DNA of 64,000 nucleotides from assembly GCF_001542815.1 (NCBI RefSeq), contig NZ_CP006992.1:5089501-5153500 (forward strand), given 5' to 3'. Source of the stretch: Methylobacterium sp. AMS5 (lineage in GTDB: Bacteria; Pseudomonadota; Alphaproteobacteria; Rhizobiales; Beijerinckiaceae). This document shows positions 10,246 to 18,648 of this stretch, piece after piece. Position 1 is the first letter of the stretch. Each line of letters opens with the position of its first letter. The translations under genes and the position numbers were made by a program. The notes beneath the pieces are model-generated. The model was not told the origin of the DNA, did no database searches, and was given only the letters and a program-made list of their open reading frames with translations.

Positions 10246-10269
10246 CCGGTGACCCCTTCGTCGGAATGC
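10246..10269 (-). repeat. 24-base dispersed repeat, copy 1
   Basis: Its reverse complement matches 18519-18542 at 22 of 24 positions (core GCATTCCG, then CGAAG, then GGTCACCGG). Both copies lie between genes of the first polysaccharide block. Confidence 0.65.
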
Positions 10270-10293
10270 GCTTTCGCCTTCTGCCTCGTCCGG

Positions 10294-10331
10294 TTCCGAA
10301 AGCCGGTGGTGACCTTTCGGGACGATGCTCT
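10294..10331 (+). repeat. REP-like palindromic element, copy 1
   Basis: Arms TCCGAAAG and CTTTCGGG enclose a 12-base loop containing CCGGT, followed by the tail GACGATGCTCT. Copies 2 (10357-10394) and 3 (55685-55720) share arms, loop start and tail. Copy 3 pairs A-T where this copy pairs G-C, so base pairing is preserved. Confidence 0.8.
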
Positions 10332-10356
10332 GGGTTCCTGTCTTGGCATCATCTTT

Positions 10357-10394
10357 TTCCGAAAGCCGGCAACCACCTTTCGGGATGATGCTCT
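10357..10394 (+). repeat. REP-like palindromic element, copy 2
   Basis: Same architecture and orientation as copy 1, starting 63 bases after it. Arms are TCCGAAAG and CTTTCGGG, and the tail is GATGATGCTCT. The two copies differ mainly in the loop. Confidence 0.8.
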
Positions 10395-10457
10395 ATCCCT
10401 GCCGATCGGCGCCGGGCCGGTTCGGGTCCGCGGCGCCTGACTTGAGGCCGCCCATCC

Positions 10458-11588
10458 ATGGCAACCGGTGCGATGCGCCCGATCCTCGTCGTGACCGGGG
10501 CGCTCGCCCCCTACACGCATGTCCTCTACGATCATCTGGCCGAACGGCTCGCCGGCCGTGACGGCCGGGCCCTGCATGTTCTGTCCTGCACGCCGCGCGA
10601 GAGCGCCCGGCAGTGGGTGATGCCGCCGCCGCGCTTCTATCGTCATGCGGTGCTGCCGGGCCTGCGCTGGCACCGCTCCTCGATCCGGAACCTCTACGTC
10701 AACCCGGCGGTGGTGCCGCGGCTCGCCGCCCTCCATCCGGCGGCGGTGGTGCTCAACGACTTCTCGCCGACCATGCTGTTCGCGGCCGGCGCCGCGCGCC
10801 TGCGGCGTATCCCGACCCTGATCCGCAGCGACGGGGTGCCCGAGACCGATCCCGGGGAGCGTTCGGCCCCGCATCGCTGGCTGCGCCGTGCCATCGTCGC
10901 GGGGGCCGCCGCCGGGATCGGGCCGAGCGAGGGCAGCGGCGCCGTGCTCGCCCGCTACGGCTTGCCGGCTCGAAACTTCGTCCTGAGCCCGCTCTTTCCG
11001 GCCTGGACGCCGCCCACCCCGCCTCCGCCCGACTGCGAACGGCCCTACGACCTCCTGTTCTGCGGCATGTTGAACGAGGAGGTAAAGGGCGCGCGCTTCT
11101 TCACCGACGTGGTGCTCGGCTGCTCTGCCCGCGGCCGGCGCCTGTCGGTCCGGGTCGCGGGAGACGGCCCGCTGCGGACGGAGATGGAGGCGCGTTTCGC
11201 GCAAGCCGGACTCTCCGCCCGCTTCGATGGCTTCCTGGGCCAGGAGGCGCTGCCCGAGGTCTACGCCTCGGCCAGACTCTTCCTGTTTCCGAGCCGCGGC
11301 GACGTGTGGGGAATCGTCGTGCAGGAGGCGCTCCAGAGCGGGACGCCGGTGCTCGCCTCGCCCCATTCCGGCGCGGCCCGTGGTCTCCTCGAAACCTATG
11401 GTTGTGGCGAGGTGCGGCCGATGGCGGTGGCGGATTGGGGCGAGGCGACCCTGCGGCTCCTCGACGACGAGGGCCGCCGCCGGGACCTGCGACGTGCGGC
11501 AGAGCGCGCGCTCCCGCACTTCACGGTGGAGGCGGCCGTCGCGGGGTATCTCGATGCCCTCGAGCCCCTTCTGGCGCAGCGCAGCTGA
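10458..11588 (+). CDS. Glycosyltransferase family 4 protein
   Basis: A 376-residue GT-B retaining glycosyltransferase. The N-terminal acceptor domain opens with VVTGALAPYTHVLYDHLAERL. The C-terminal Glyco_transf_1 domain has LLFCGML, VRVAGDGPLR and the donor-binding block FPSRGDVWGIVVQEALQSGTPV, in which the E-x7-E motif is modified to a single clear Glu. It probably adds one sugar to a lipid-linked repeat unit at the cytoplasmic membrane. It is separated from the deacetylase by a repeat-rich 300 bases, so it may have its own promoter. Donor and acceptor are unknown. Confidence 0.88.
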   Translation: MATGAMRPILVVTGALAPYTHVLYDHLAERLAGRDGRALHVLSCTPRESARQWVMPPPRFYRHAVLPGLRWHRSSIRNLYVNPAVVPRLAALHPAAVVLNDFSPTMLFAAGAARLRRIPTLIRSDGVPETDPGERSAPHRWLRRAIVAGAAAGIGPSEGSGAVLARYGLPARNFVLSPLFPAWTPPTPPPPDCERPYDLLFCGMLNEEVKGARFFTDVVLGCSARGRRLSVRVAGDGPLRTEMEARFAQAGLSARFDGFLGQEALPEVYASARLFLFPSRGDVWGIVVQEALQSGTPVLASPHSGAARGLLETYGCGEVRPMAVADWGEATLRLLDDEGRRRDLRRAAERALPHFTVEAAVAGYLDALEPLLAQRS

Positions 11589-12017
11589 CCTCGCCATCCG
11601 GTCCGGAGCACGCAATGCGAAGTTGTATCCAGACTTGTTCGCGACACGGGGCGGAAGGGGGGCGGTCTGCAACCGCTCCGAGCGGAGGCTACCTTCGACA
11701 GAGCAAGCGCAGATACTCGATGTATCCGGCCGGCTCAGGGTCAAACCTCTGTCGATAGTCCGAAAGGCCGCAACTCACCTCTATCGAACTGCCGAGCGTC
11801 TCGAGCGGGAGCAATTAACATTCTATATTAAATCGAGAATAGATGTATCATATTTGTGATATTTTTACAACATCTTACTAGAAGGTAAACTCGGCAATAT
11901 CGTCCTTAAAAATTTGCCTTGCTTCGGACGTTTATTTCGAACGATTGTGTTGTTGCGGATCATTCCTCGCCCGCTTGTGTCCGCCTGGCCTCCATGTCTC
12001 GCTGGAAGCGTTTCAAA
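11589..12017. other. Intergenic region with strongly AT-rich core
   Basis: From about 11810 to 11930 the sequence is AT-rich, the strongest such island in the window. It contains an AT-only hairpin (arms TATCA and TGATA, 11846-11861) followed by a T-run, which could be a weak terminator or an operator. The promoter of the following coiled-coil gene probably lies here. Confidence 0.5.
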
Positions 12018-12536
12018 ATGGACATAATCAAGAAATTGCGCTGGGAGCGTCCACTTGATCTTGATCGCGGCGAGCCTCAAACTATGACCGTTGCTTCTCA
12101 CGATGCTTCAAAGCCGTCCGATAGCCTAACGAGTATCCTGCGTCTCGTGCAATCGGATGCCGATGCGAACGCCGCCGTGCCGGTTGCGTCGCCCTCCTCC
12201 TCTCAGGATTGGGCGAACCTGATCGATCGCGTGCGGGCCGCCGCCCAGCGGACGCGCGAAGTCGAGGCGCAAGCCCAGGAGCAGGAGCAGCGCGTGCACG
12301 AGCTGCTGGAACGCGTTCGTGACGACGTGAAGCTCGCCAGCGAGCGGGTCCGGGCCGCGGAGACCAAGGCGGCCAACGTGCAGGCTCAGGCCGAGCAGCG
12401 CATCCGCGCGGCGGAAGAGCGGGCCGAGGCCGCCGAGGAGCGCGCCCGGATCGCCGAGGATTGGCTGAAGCAGGTGCACGAGGCCATCGTCAGCGAGTTC
12501 TCGACCCTCACCGAGGTGCCGTCCAAGGCTGCGTGA
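12018..12536 (+). CDS. Hypothetical coiled-coil protein
   Basis: About 172 residues. After a short basic N-terminus the C-terminal two thirds is an almost uninterrupted heptad-like, Ala/Glu/Arg-rich helix (from about residue 63 to 155) with repeats such as RIRAAEERAEAAEERARIAE, predicting a long coiled coil. No signal peptide or membrane segment is present. The start is uncertain: 12018 has GGAAG nine to ten bases upstream, while 11994 and 12084 are also possible. It lies among polysaccharide genes but I recognise no family. It could be a scaffold or a localisation factor for the secretion machinery, which is inference only. Confidence 0.65.
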   Translation: MDIIKKLRWERPLDLDRGEPQTMTVASHDASKPSDSLTSILRLVQSDADANAAVPVASPSSSQDWANLIDRVRAAAQRTREVEAQAQEQEQRVHELLERVRDDVKLASERVRAAETKAANVQAQAEQRIRAAEERAEAAEERARIAEDWLKQVHEAIVSEFSTLTEVPSKAA

Positions 12537-12611
12537 GACCTCCGCGGTCGTGAGACCTCCGCGGTCGTGATACCGGCCGGCGATCGTCCTCGGTGCCGAT
12601 TGGTCGACCTG

Positions 12612-14660
12612 TCAGCGCCGGGCGTCCGTGAACGGCGAGGCCGGTAGCCCGTCCCGCCGCATCTTCGACGGGTCGAGGCGAAGCGTGACGCCGCGCTTGG
12701 CGGTGAAGCGGGCAAGCGCATCGAGGTCGCCTGGATTCGGGACCGGGCCGTCGAGGCGGGTGTTGAACAGGATGATCTGCCGGCCCGCCTCCGCCTTGTC
12801 GGTGAGCGCGAGATCGTCGCTGCCGATGCTCACGTTGTCGACGATCTGGTTGTTGCGCGCCACGCCCGGCTCGTCGTTGAGCGCCTCCGCGAGCTTCGGG
12901 TAGCGCATCCGCCAGGGCGGGGCGTCGAGCGGCATCGCGGCGAAGGCGGCTCGGAATTCCGAATCCGCCTCGGTCAGGGACGGCTTCATCCACGTCAGCC
13001 CCCGCGCGTCGAGGGCGACCATCGGGCTCGAAGCGACGAAGACGTTGCGGGTGATCGTGTTGTCGCTGCCGCCGCCGATGAAGACCGGCTGCTGCACATC
13101 GACGAACAGGTTGCGGCGGATGGTGAAGCCGCTCGCCATATCGTCGAGATAGATGCCCTTCACCTCCATGCCCGGCACGGTGCGGATGTCGTGGATGTAA
13201 TTGTCCTCGATGATCGAGCCGCGGGCCGTGAAATCGCGTCCGGCATAGATCGCGCCGGTATCGCTCAGGCCGTGGATCAGGCGGGCCACCTCGTTGCCGC
13301 GAAACAGGTGGTCGTTGCCGCGCAGGTAGATGGCGTAGCCGATCGCGTCGGTCATGAGGTTTCCGCTCGCCTCCGCGCCGACGCCGTCGAGTTCGATCGC
13401 CGAACTCTGGGTCTGGCTCAGCCGCGAGAAGCGGGTGAAGCGGGTGTCGCGCACGAACAGCCCGCCCCGCTGAAGCGTGGCGCGGTCGCCGCCGACGAGG
13501 CGGACCGCGCTCGCGCCGATGTCGTGGACCGTGCTGCCGGAGACGCCGCCCCCGGTCACCCCCTCGAACACCGCTGCACGGCCCGCCGCCCAGGCCATTT
13601 CGCTCGCGCGGATCTCGATATCCTCTCCCCCTTGCACGACGACCAAGTCGCCGCGTGCGCGCTCCAGCCGAATCCGCTCGATGCGCAGGTGCCGCGCGCC
13701 ATCGGCCCGGATCAGCGTCTCGGCGAGGCTGGCTTCGAGGCTGGCCGCGCCGGGAGACGGCCACGCCAGCAGCAGGCCGCTCTCGCGGTCGCGCCACCAT
13801 TCACCGGGTTCATCGAGAGCACCGAGCGCGTGGACAAGTCGCATCCGCGCTCCCGCGCGGATGCCCTCGTAGGGCGGCTCCGCCAGTTCGAGCCGACGGC
13901 GCCGATCGACACCGGCGACCGGAAGCGTCTCCATCAGCCAATCCCAGCGCCAGAAGCCTTCGGCCCACATCTCCCGCTCCAGGGCCAGGTCGGGCAGGCG
14001 CGGCGCGTCCTCGGGGGTGAAGTCGAGGCCGCCCGGTGCGGCGGTGGCGACCGTCGCCCAGCCGGAATTCGGCCCGGCGTTCGGCCCAGGGTTGGGCCCA
14101 GGGTTGGGCCACTGCGCCGGTCGCAGGGCGCCGTCCGCATCGAAGATCTCGGTAACGCGCGGATGCGTCTCGCGTAAGCGCCGCGGCGCGCGGTAGGCGG
14201 GCTCCCGGCGCAAGGCCTCGGGCAGTTGGTAGGCGCGCACCGCGCCGCGGGCCGAGGCGGTTAGCCGCGCGCGCAGGCGCAACGGCAGCGATGCGGGCGC
14301 CAGGGGCACGCTGCCGACGAGCCGGCTCGATCCGTCGGCCGCCCCGCGCAGGATCAGGGGCGACCCGGCCGTGCCGGCATGGTCGGGGCCGATCCGGACG
14401 GGCACCGAGATCCGGTGCGTTCCGGGTTCCAGCTCGACGACGATCGCCCGCCCCTCCCCCTGACGGCGCAGCGCGGCGACGCGCGCGAGCGCCAGCGGCA
14501 GATCCGCGAAGCGGTTGTCGCGACGGGGGCCGAGGTCTCCGGTGGGCGCAACCCGCAGGACCAGCGGCGCTTTTTCCTCGCCGCCCCGAACCTCCGTGGT
14601 GAAGCCGAAGAGCGGCGATCCGACGAGGACGGCGGCGAGGAGCGCGGCTGCGCTCCGCAT
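12612..14660 (-). CDS. Secreted right-handed beta-helix protein
   Basis: About 682 residues. It begins with a classical signal peptide (MRSAAALLAAVLVGSPLFG), followed by a region resembling carbohydrate-active parallel beta-helix proteins (RVAPTGDLG, LPLALARVAALR). From about residue 330 to 560 there are repeated short strands of the type IRASEMAWAAGRAAVFEG and NYIHDIRTVPGMEV. This is the pectate-lyase-like/NosD fold often used by polysaccharide lyases and C5-epimerases. Start 14660 has GAGGGG 11 bases upstream; a GTG at 14672 overlaps the upstream stop as GTGA and is the alternative. It is translationally coupled to the Wzc-like gene, so it probably acts on the same polymer in the periplasm. 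A Pro-Asn-Pro-Gly repeat lies near residue 190. Confidence 0.85.
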   Translation of the reverse strand: MRSAAALLAAVLVGSPLFGFTTEVRGGEEKAPLVLRVAPTGDLGPRRDNRFADLPLALARVAALRRQGEGRAIVVELEPGTHRISVPVRIGPDHAGTAGSPLILRGAADGSSRLVGSVPLAPASLPLRLRARLTASARGAVRAYQLPEALRREPAYRAPRRLRETHPRVTEIFDADGALRPAQWPNPGPNPGPNAGPNSGWATVATAAPGGLDFTPEDAPRLPDLALEREMWAEGFWRWDWLMETLPVAGVDRRRRLELAEPPYEGIRAGARMRLVHALGALDEPGEWWRDRESGLLLAWPSPGAASLEASLAETLIRADGARHLRIERIRLERARGDLVVVQGGEDIEIRASEMAWAAGRAAVFEGVTGGGVSGSTVHDIGASAVRLVGGDRATLQRGGLFVRDTRFTRFSRLSQTQSSAIELDGVGAEASGNLMTDAIGYAIYLRGNDHLFRGNEVARLIHGLSDTGAIYAGRDFTARGSIIEDNYIHDIRTVPGMEVKGIYLDDMASGFTIRRNLFVDVQQPVFIGGGSDNTITRNVFVASSPMVALDARGLTWMKPSLTEADSEFRAAFAAMPLDAPPWRMRYPKLAEALNDEPGVARNNQIVDNVSIGSDDLALTDKAEAGRQIILFNTRLDGPVPNPGDLDALARFTAKRGVTLRLDPSKMRRDGLPASPFTDARR
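14065..14112 (-). repeat. Four tandem 12-base units inside the beta-helix gene
   Basis: Four consecutive 12-base units (GGGTTGGGCCCA and variants) encode a Pro-Asn-x-Gly repeat. The unit length is a multiple of three, so changes in copy number would stay in frame. Confidence 0.75.
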
Positions 14661-14668
14661 CGCGGGGC

Positions 14669-16792
14669 TCACCCCTCGGCCTCGGCGTCGGTCATGACGA
14701 GCTGCACCCGCGGGTCGCGGCCGAGGGCATCGAGCGCCCGCCGCAGCCGGGCGGTGCCGCTGCGGGTGGTGCTCGCCGTCAGCAGCAGGGCCGGGAAGCG
14801 CTGGTCCTGGGCGAGGCGCTCGGCGGCGATGTCGGTGCCGATCAGTCCGATATCGACGAAGACCGTGTCGAACGCGGTCGCCGCCGTCAGGACCGCGCCG
14901 GTATAGGCCGCCGTTCCGAGGCGCAGAGCCGCGTCGTCGAAGGGCAGGATCTTGACCCCGGTCGGCCCCTCGACCAGCGCGTCACCGAGCCCCGAATGCG
15001 TCCGCAGCACGTCGGCGGCGCCGCGCTTGGCCTTGCTCCGGAGATCGCGCGAGATCATCGCCTCCGGATCGGCATCGACGAGCAGCACCCGCTGGCCGTC
15101 GAGTGCGGCCGAAGCGGCGAGGCTGCGCGCCAATTCCGACTTGCCGCTCCGGTCGTCCGCCGAGGTGACGAGGACGATCGTCGGCCGCGTGGCGCCGAAG
15201 TCGCGCTGCAGACGGCTGCCGAGACGGGCCACGGCGACGTCGTAGGCGGTGTCGGCGCGCAGGGACTCGCTGCCCGCCTTGCTCCGCGTCCTGGTCGGCA
15301 CCTTGGCCGGCAGGGCGGCGATCACGGGGAGCCCTGCGATCTGCTGAAGCCGGCGGCGCGAACCGATCCGCCCCGCGGCCGGCACGGCGAGCAGGGCGAG
15401 CGCGGCGCCGAGGCCGAGGCCCGCCGCCAGCGCCGCCGCGAAGATCACCGGGATCGGGGGGCCGAGCCGGCTCGCCGGCAGCGAGGCGGGCGAGATGACG
15501 CGCGAGGTCGAGGTGTCGAGGCGCTGCTGCTCCTGAAGCTCGCGGGCGCGGACGAGGAAGGCCTCGTAGATCGCGCGGCTCGCTTCGACCTGCCGCTCCA
15601 GTTCGCGCAGGCGCACGAAGCTCTTATCGACGGACAGAGCCTCCTTCTTGCGGCTCTCCAGGGTGGCGGCAAGCGAGGCCTCGTTGGACAGCGCCGACCG
15701 GTAGTCGTTGCGCGTGGCTGCCGCGATGCGGCGGATCTCGGCGTTGATGTCGTTGCGCAGGGTCTGCACCTGCAGCTCGCCGGTGCGCAGGGTGGGGTGA
15801 CGGGGGCCGAGGTTGGACACCGTGTCGGCCCGGGCCGCCTCGACCTGAGCGAGCTGGGCGCGCAATTGCCCGATCGTCGTGGACTGGACGATCTCGGTCA
15901 CCGAGTTGAGGTCGGCCCGCCCGTTGGCGACCGCCTCGATCTGGGCGAGGCGCCCGCGCAGCTCGCCGGCCCGGGCGCGCGCCGCGCCGAGCTGCTGGTT
16001 GAGCTGAGTCAGCGCCTGCTCGCTGACGAGCTGGCCGCGGGTGCCGACGAGATTGTTGGCGGCGCGGAACTTCTGCGCCTTGTCCTCGGCCTGGCGGAGG
16101 GCGTCCTGCAATTCGCCCAGGCGGCTCGACACCGCCTCACCGGCCTTGCGGGTCACCTGCGCCTGCGCCTGCGAGACGGTGGTGAGGTAGGTTTCGGCGA
16201 TCGCCTGGGCGAGTTCGGCGGATTTCCGGCGCTCCTGGCTGGTGACGGCAAGCTCGACCACGAAGCTGCGCTCCAAGCGGCGCGCGGTCGCGCGATCGCG
16301 CAGGGTCCGCAGGGCGGTGAGCGTGTCGTCGGCAGGGCCGCCGGCGGTGACGAACAGAGAGGAGAGGCTGCTCTTGAGCGTATCCAGCAGCGAGGAGGGG
16401 CGGACGAATTCCGGGTCCTGATCGAGCTTGAACCGATTCACCACCTGCCGCAGCACGTCGTCGGAGATGAGGACGCGGATCTGGCTGTCGACGAGGAACA
16501 GGCTCGCATCGCTCGCCTGATCCGAGGGTGTCACGCCGTCCTTGACCACTTGGATGCCGCGCGGGTCGATCAGGATCTGCGTCACGGCGGGGTAGAGCGG
16601 CGGCACCAGGACGAGCCACGCCGCCGCCGCCGCCAGGAGCAGCACAGCCGGTGCCAGCACGAGCGCCCAGCGCGCACGCAGGGCCCGCCCAATCTCACGC
16701 GGGTCGAGGAACCAGGGTTCAGGCGTCACGTCCGGCTTGCCCGGCTCGGCGCCGACGAAGAATCGCGAAGGCATCCGCTCGATCATCGTCAT
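14669..16792 (-). CDS. Wzc/ExoP-like polysaccharide co-polymerase with degenerate kinase domain
   Basis: About 707 residues. An N-terminal membrane segment near residues 45-65 opens a Wzz-type chain-length domain (PPLYPAVTQILIDPRG). A long periplasmic coiled coil (about 200-430) follows, then a second membrane segment near 455-480 and a cytoplasmic BY-kinase-like domain. The P-loop reads SADDRSGKSE, so the first Gly of GxxxxGKS is replaced. The Walker A' is VLLVDADP and Walker B is VFVDIG. The usual C-terminal tyrosine cluster is absent, so autophosphorylation is doubtful. It would set chain length and couple polymerisation to export. Start 16792 (ATG) is chosen over upstream TTG. Its stop overlaps the possible GTG start of the beta-helix gene. 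Confidence 0.9.
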   Translation of the reverse strand: MTMIERMPSRFFVGAEPGKPDVTPEPWFLDPREIGRALRARWALVLAPAVLLLAAAAAWLVLVPPLYPAVTQILIDPRGIQVVKDGVTPSDQASDASLFLVDSQIRVLISDDVLRQVVNRFKLDQDPEFVRPSSLLDTLKSSLSSLFVTAGGPADDTLTALRTLRDRATARRLERSFVVELAVTSQERRKSAELAQAIAETYLTTVSQAQAQVTRKAGEAVSSRLGELQDALRQAEDKAQKFRAANNLVGTRGQLVSEQALTQLNQQLGAARARAGELRGRLAQIEAVANGRADLNSVTEIVQSTTIGQLRAQLAQVEAARADTVSNLGPRHPTLRTGELQVQTLRNDINAEIRRIAAATRNDYRSALSNEASLAATLESRKKEALSVDKSFVRLRELERQVEASRAIYEAFLVRARELQEQQRLDTSTSRVISPASLPASRLGPPIPVIFAAALAAGLGLGAALALLAVPAAGRIGSRRRLQQIAGLPVIAALPAKVPTRTRSKAGSESLRADTAYDVAVARLGSRLQRDFGATRPTIVLVTSADDRSGKSELARSLAASAALDGQRVLLVDADPEAMISRDLRSKAKRGAADVLRTHSGLGDALVEGPTGVKILPFDDAALRLGTAAYTGAVLTAATAFDTVFVDIGLIGTDIAAERLAQDQRFPALLLTASTTRSGTARLRRALDALGRDPRVQLVMTDAEAEG

Positions 16793-16970
16793 AGCAAAAC
16801 TCTCGAACAATACGCGCCTGCGGGTTCGGCCGACCTGCAGCAACCGATCCGGTCCGCCATCCCCGTCCCCGAGCGGTCATCCTGGGACGATCCTTCCCGT
16901 TTTGGGACAGTGGCCGCGGGCCGGAGGGTGGTTCGGGTCCGATGCTTCAAGATGTGCGCCAGGATGCGCA

Positions 16971-18341
16971 TCACGCGGGCGCCGCGCGCGGGAGACCGAA
17001 GGGGGTCGCGCGCGGAACGAGGACGCCTGCGCCCGCCGGCTCGCGCCCGAGGGCCCCGATGCGGGCATAGGCCAGCAGCCCCACGAAGGTGAGGACGTTG
17101 ATGTTCCAGTCCTGAAAGATGCCCGGCGTCGTCATGCCGTTGAAGAGCAGGAAGAACACGCAGGTGGCAACGAAGCGGCGTCCGGGACGGTCGAGCTTCA
17201 TCCCCCAGCGCAGGGCCGTCCCCAGCACCATCGCGCAGAGGCCGAGCCCGATCAGCCCCGTCCCGGCCCAGGCGCTCAGCAGCATGTTGTGCGAGCTGGA
17301 GATGAACACGGCGTCCCGCGACGACGTCTCGGCCAAGGCCGTGACGGGAATGAGGAGCTGGATGAAGCGGTCTCCCGCAGCGTAGCCGGCACCGACGAAG
17401 CGGTCCTTCGTCGCCTCGATGAAGACCGGCCAGAAGGTGCCGCGCCCCGTGGCGTCGGCCAGCTCCTCCGGGGGCTTCTGCAGCACCACCGAGACCACGT
17501 CGAGCAGGGCCGGGAAGGCGGACAGGCCGAGCATCAGCACCACGAACAGGATCAGGCAGACGGTGAAGGCCGTGTAGCCGAGGAGGCGCAGCCGGCGGTG
17601 GCGCGACGCCACCATCATGCCGGGGGCTGCCGCCACGAGCGAGGCGGTGCTCGCGGCCGAGCCGGCGATGACGAAGCCGACGAAGGCGAGCAGGAGGTGG
17701 GCGCGCCGATGCGGGATGCGGTCGTCGAAGATGACGAGGAAGGCGTGCGCGGCGCAGAGATAGGGCATCAGGTTGTGCTTGGCCGACGAGAACACGACCC
17801 CATGCGCGACATTGTCGAGGATGATCGGCGTCGTGGCGACCAGCCACGCGACGGTGAACAGCGCGAAGAGATTGGCGAGCCGCCGCTCGATATCGCTGCG
17901 GTCGAAGATCAGGATCGAGGTGAGCGTGAAGATCGCCAGTTCCACTGTCCGATAGACGGTGTAGCTCGGCACGATCGACCACGCGGTGCTGAGGCCGTTC
18001 ACGAGGATCATCAGGGTGAACGGCAGGTACGGCATCGAGAACGCCACCAGCAAAACGCGCCGGTCCACCGCGATCCGCGCCATGAGATAGAGCCCGGTCA
18101 GCCCGGTCATGACGATGAGCGCGAGGTTGGAGGCCGTCAGCCCCTGCTCCAGCACCGCGTTGCCGTCCTCCCGCGGGACGTTGAAGACCAGCGGCAGCAG
18201 CGCGAAGATCGTCATCAGGGCGAACGGGACTGCCAGCGGACCGTTCAGCGGCCCCATCCGGGTCTCGAGTCTGTGGCGCGCCAGCGGGTAGAGCAGCACG
18301 AACCAGACGGCCACCGCGACGACCAAGAGGAAGTTCAGCAT
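16971..18341 (-). CDS. O-antigen ligase / Wzy-like polymerase family membrane protein
   Basis: A 456-residue protein with about ten to twelve membrane segments, and a long periplasmic loop containing GRGTFWPVFIEA and SSSHNMLLSAWAGTG. This H-N near the G-rich stretch is the typical signature of the Wzy_C/O-antigen ligase family. It would polymerise or ligate lipid-linked repeat units at the periplasmic face. It is followed after 178 bases by the Wzc-like gene on the same strand, so the two are probably one transcription unit together with the beta-helix gene. Polymerase and ligase cannot be told apart by sequence; the exopolysaccharide context favours polymerase. Confidence 0.88.
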   Translation of the reverse strand: MLNFLLVVAVAVWFVLLYPLARHRLETRMGPLNGPLAVPFALMTIFALLPLVFNVPREDGNAVLEQGLTASNLALIVMTGLTGLYLMARIAVDRRVLLVAFSMPYLPFTLMILVNGLSTAWSIVPSYTVYRTVELAIFTLTSILIFDRSDIERRLANLFALFTVAWLVATTPIILDNVAHGVVFSSAKHNLMPYLCAAHAFLVIFDDRIPHRRAHLLLAFVGFVIAGSAASTASLVAAAPGMMVASRHRRLRLLGYTAFTVCLILFVVLMLGLSAFPALLDVVSVVLQKPPEELADATGRGTFWPVFIEATKDRFVGAGYAAGDRFIQLLIPVTALAETSSRDAVFISSSHNMLLSAWAGTGLIGLGLCAMVLGTALRWGMKLDRPGRRFVATCVFFLLFNGMTTPGIFQDWNINVLTFVGLLAYARIGALGREPAGAGVLVPRATPFGLPRAAPA

Positions 18342-18648
18342 TCCGGCGGTTCCATGGAACGGCGTCTCAGTCTGGGCCGGGTGTCGAGAAAGCCGATCTC
18401 GTGCCCCGTCGATCCCGTGCGGGCCAACACTCTGTGAAGTCTTGGTTTATGGCGGCTTTCAGGCTGTGAGGCGTGTGCGCGACGCCATGACCACTCGGAC
18501 CGTCGGCTTACGCCGAGCGCATTCCGGCGAAGTGGTCACCGGATCGCCGCGTTGGGGCTCGCGACGACATCGACCGAAAAACCGCATCGATCCCTATTTC
18601 GACGGGGTCCCGGTTCGAAACGGCGGCCGCTTCGGCGTAAGAGCGCCC
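18342..18648. other. Intergenic region upstream of the polymerase gene
   Basis: Holds the second copy of the 24-base repeat (18519-18542) next to a short palindrome (GTCGGCTTACGCCGA, 18502-18516). It presumably also holds the promoter of the minus-strand polymerase operon. No gene is seen. Confidence 0.5.
18519..18542 (+). repeat. 24-base dispersed repeat, copy 2
   Basis: Matches the reverse complement of 10246-10269 with two mismatches, inside a 300-base gap without genes. Confidence 0.65.

Larger units (their letters stand above)
10158..10457. other. Intergenic region holding three dispersed repeats
   Basis: The 300-base gap between the deacetylase and GT4 genes is largely taken up by a 24-base repeat (10246-10269) and two copies of a palindromic repeat (10294-10331 and 10357-10394), described separately. 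No gene is seen. Confidence 0.7.

Noticed and set aside
14996..17092. Long plus-strand frame opposite the Wzc-like gene
   Set aside because: Same shadow effect; the minus-strand protein has clear domains.
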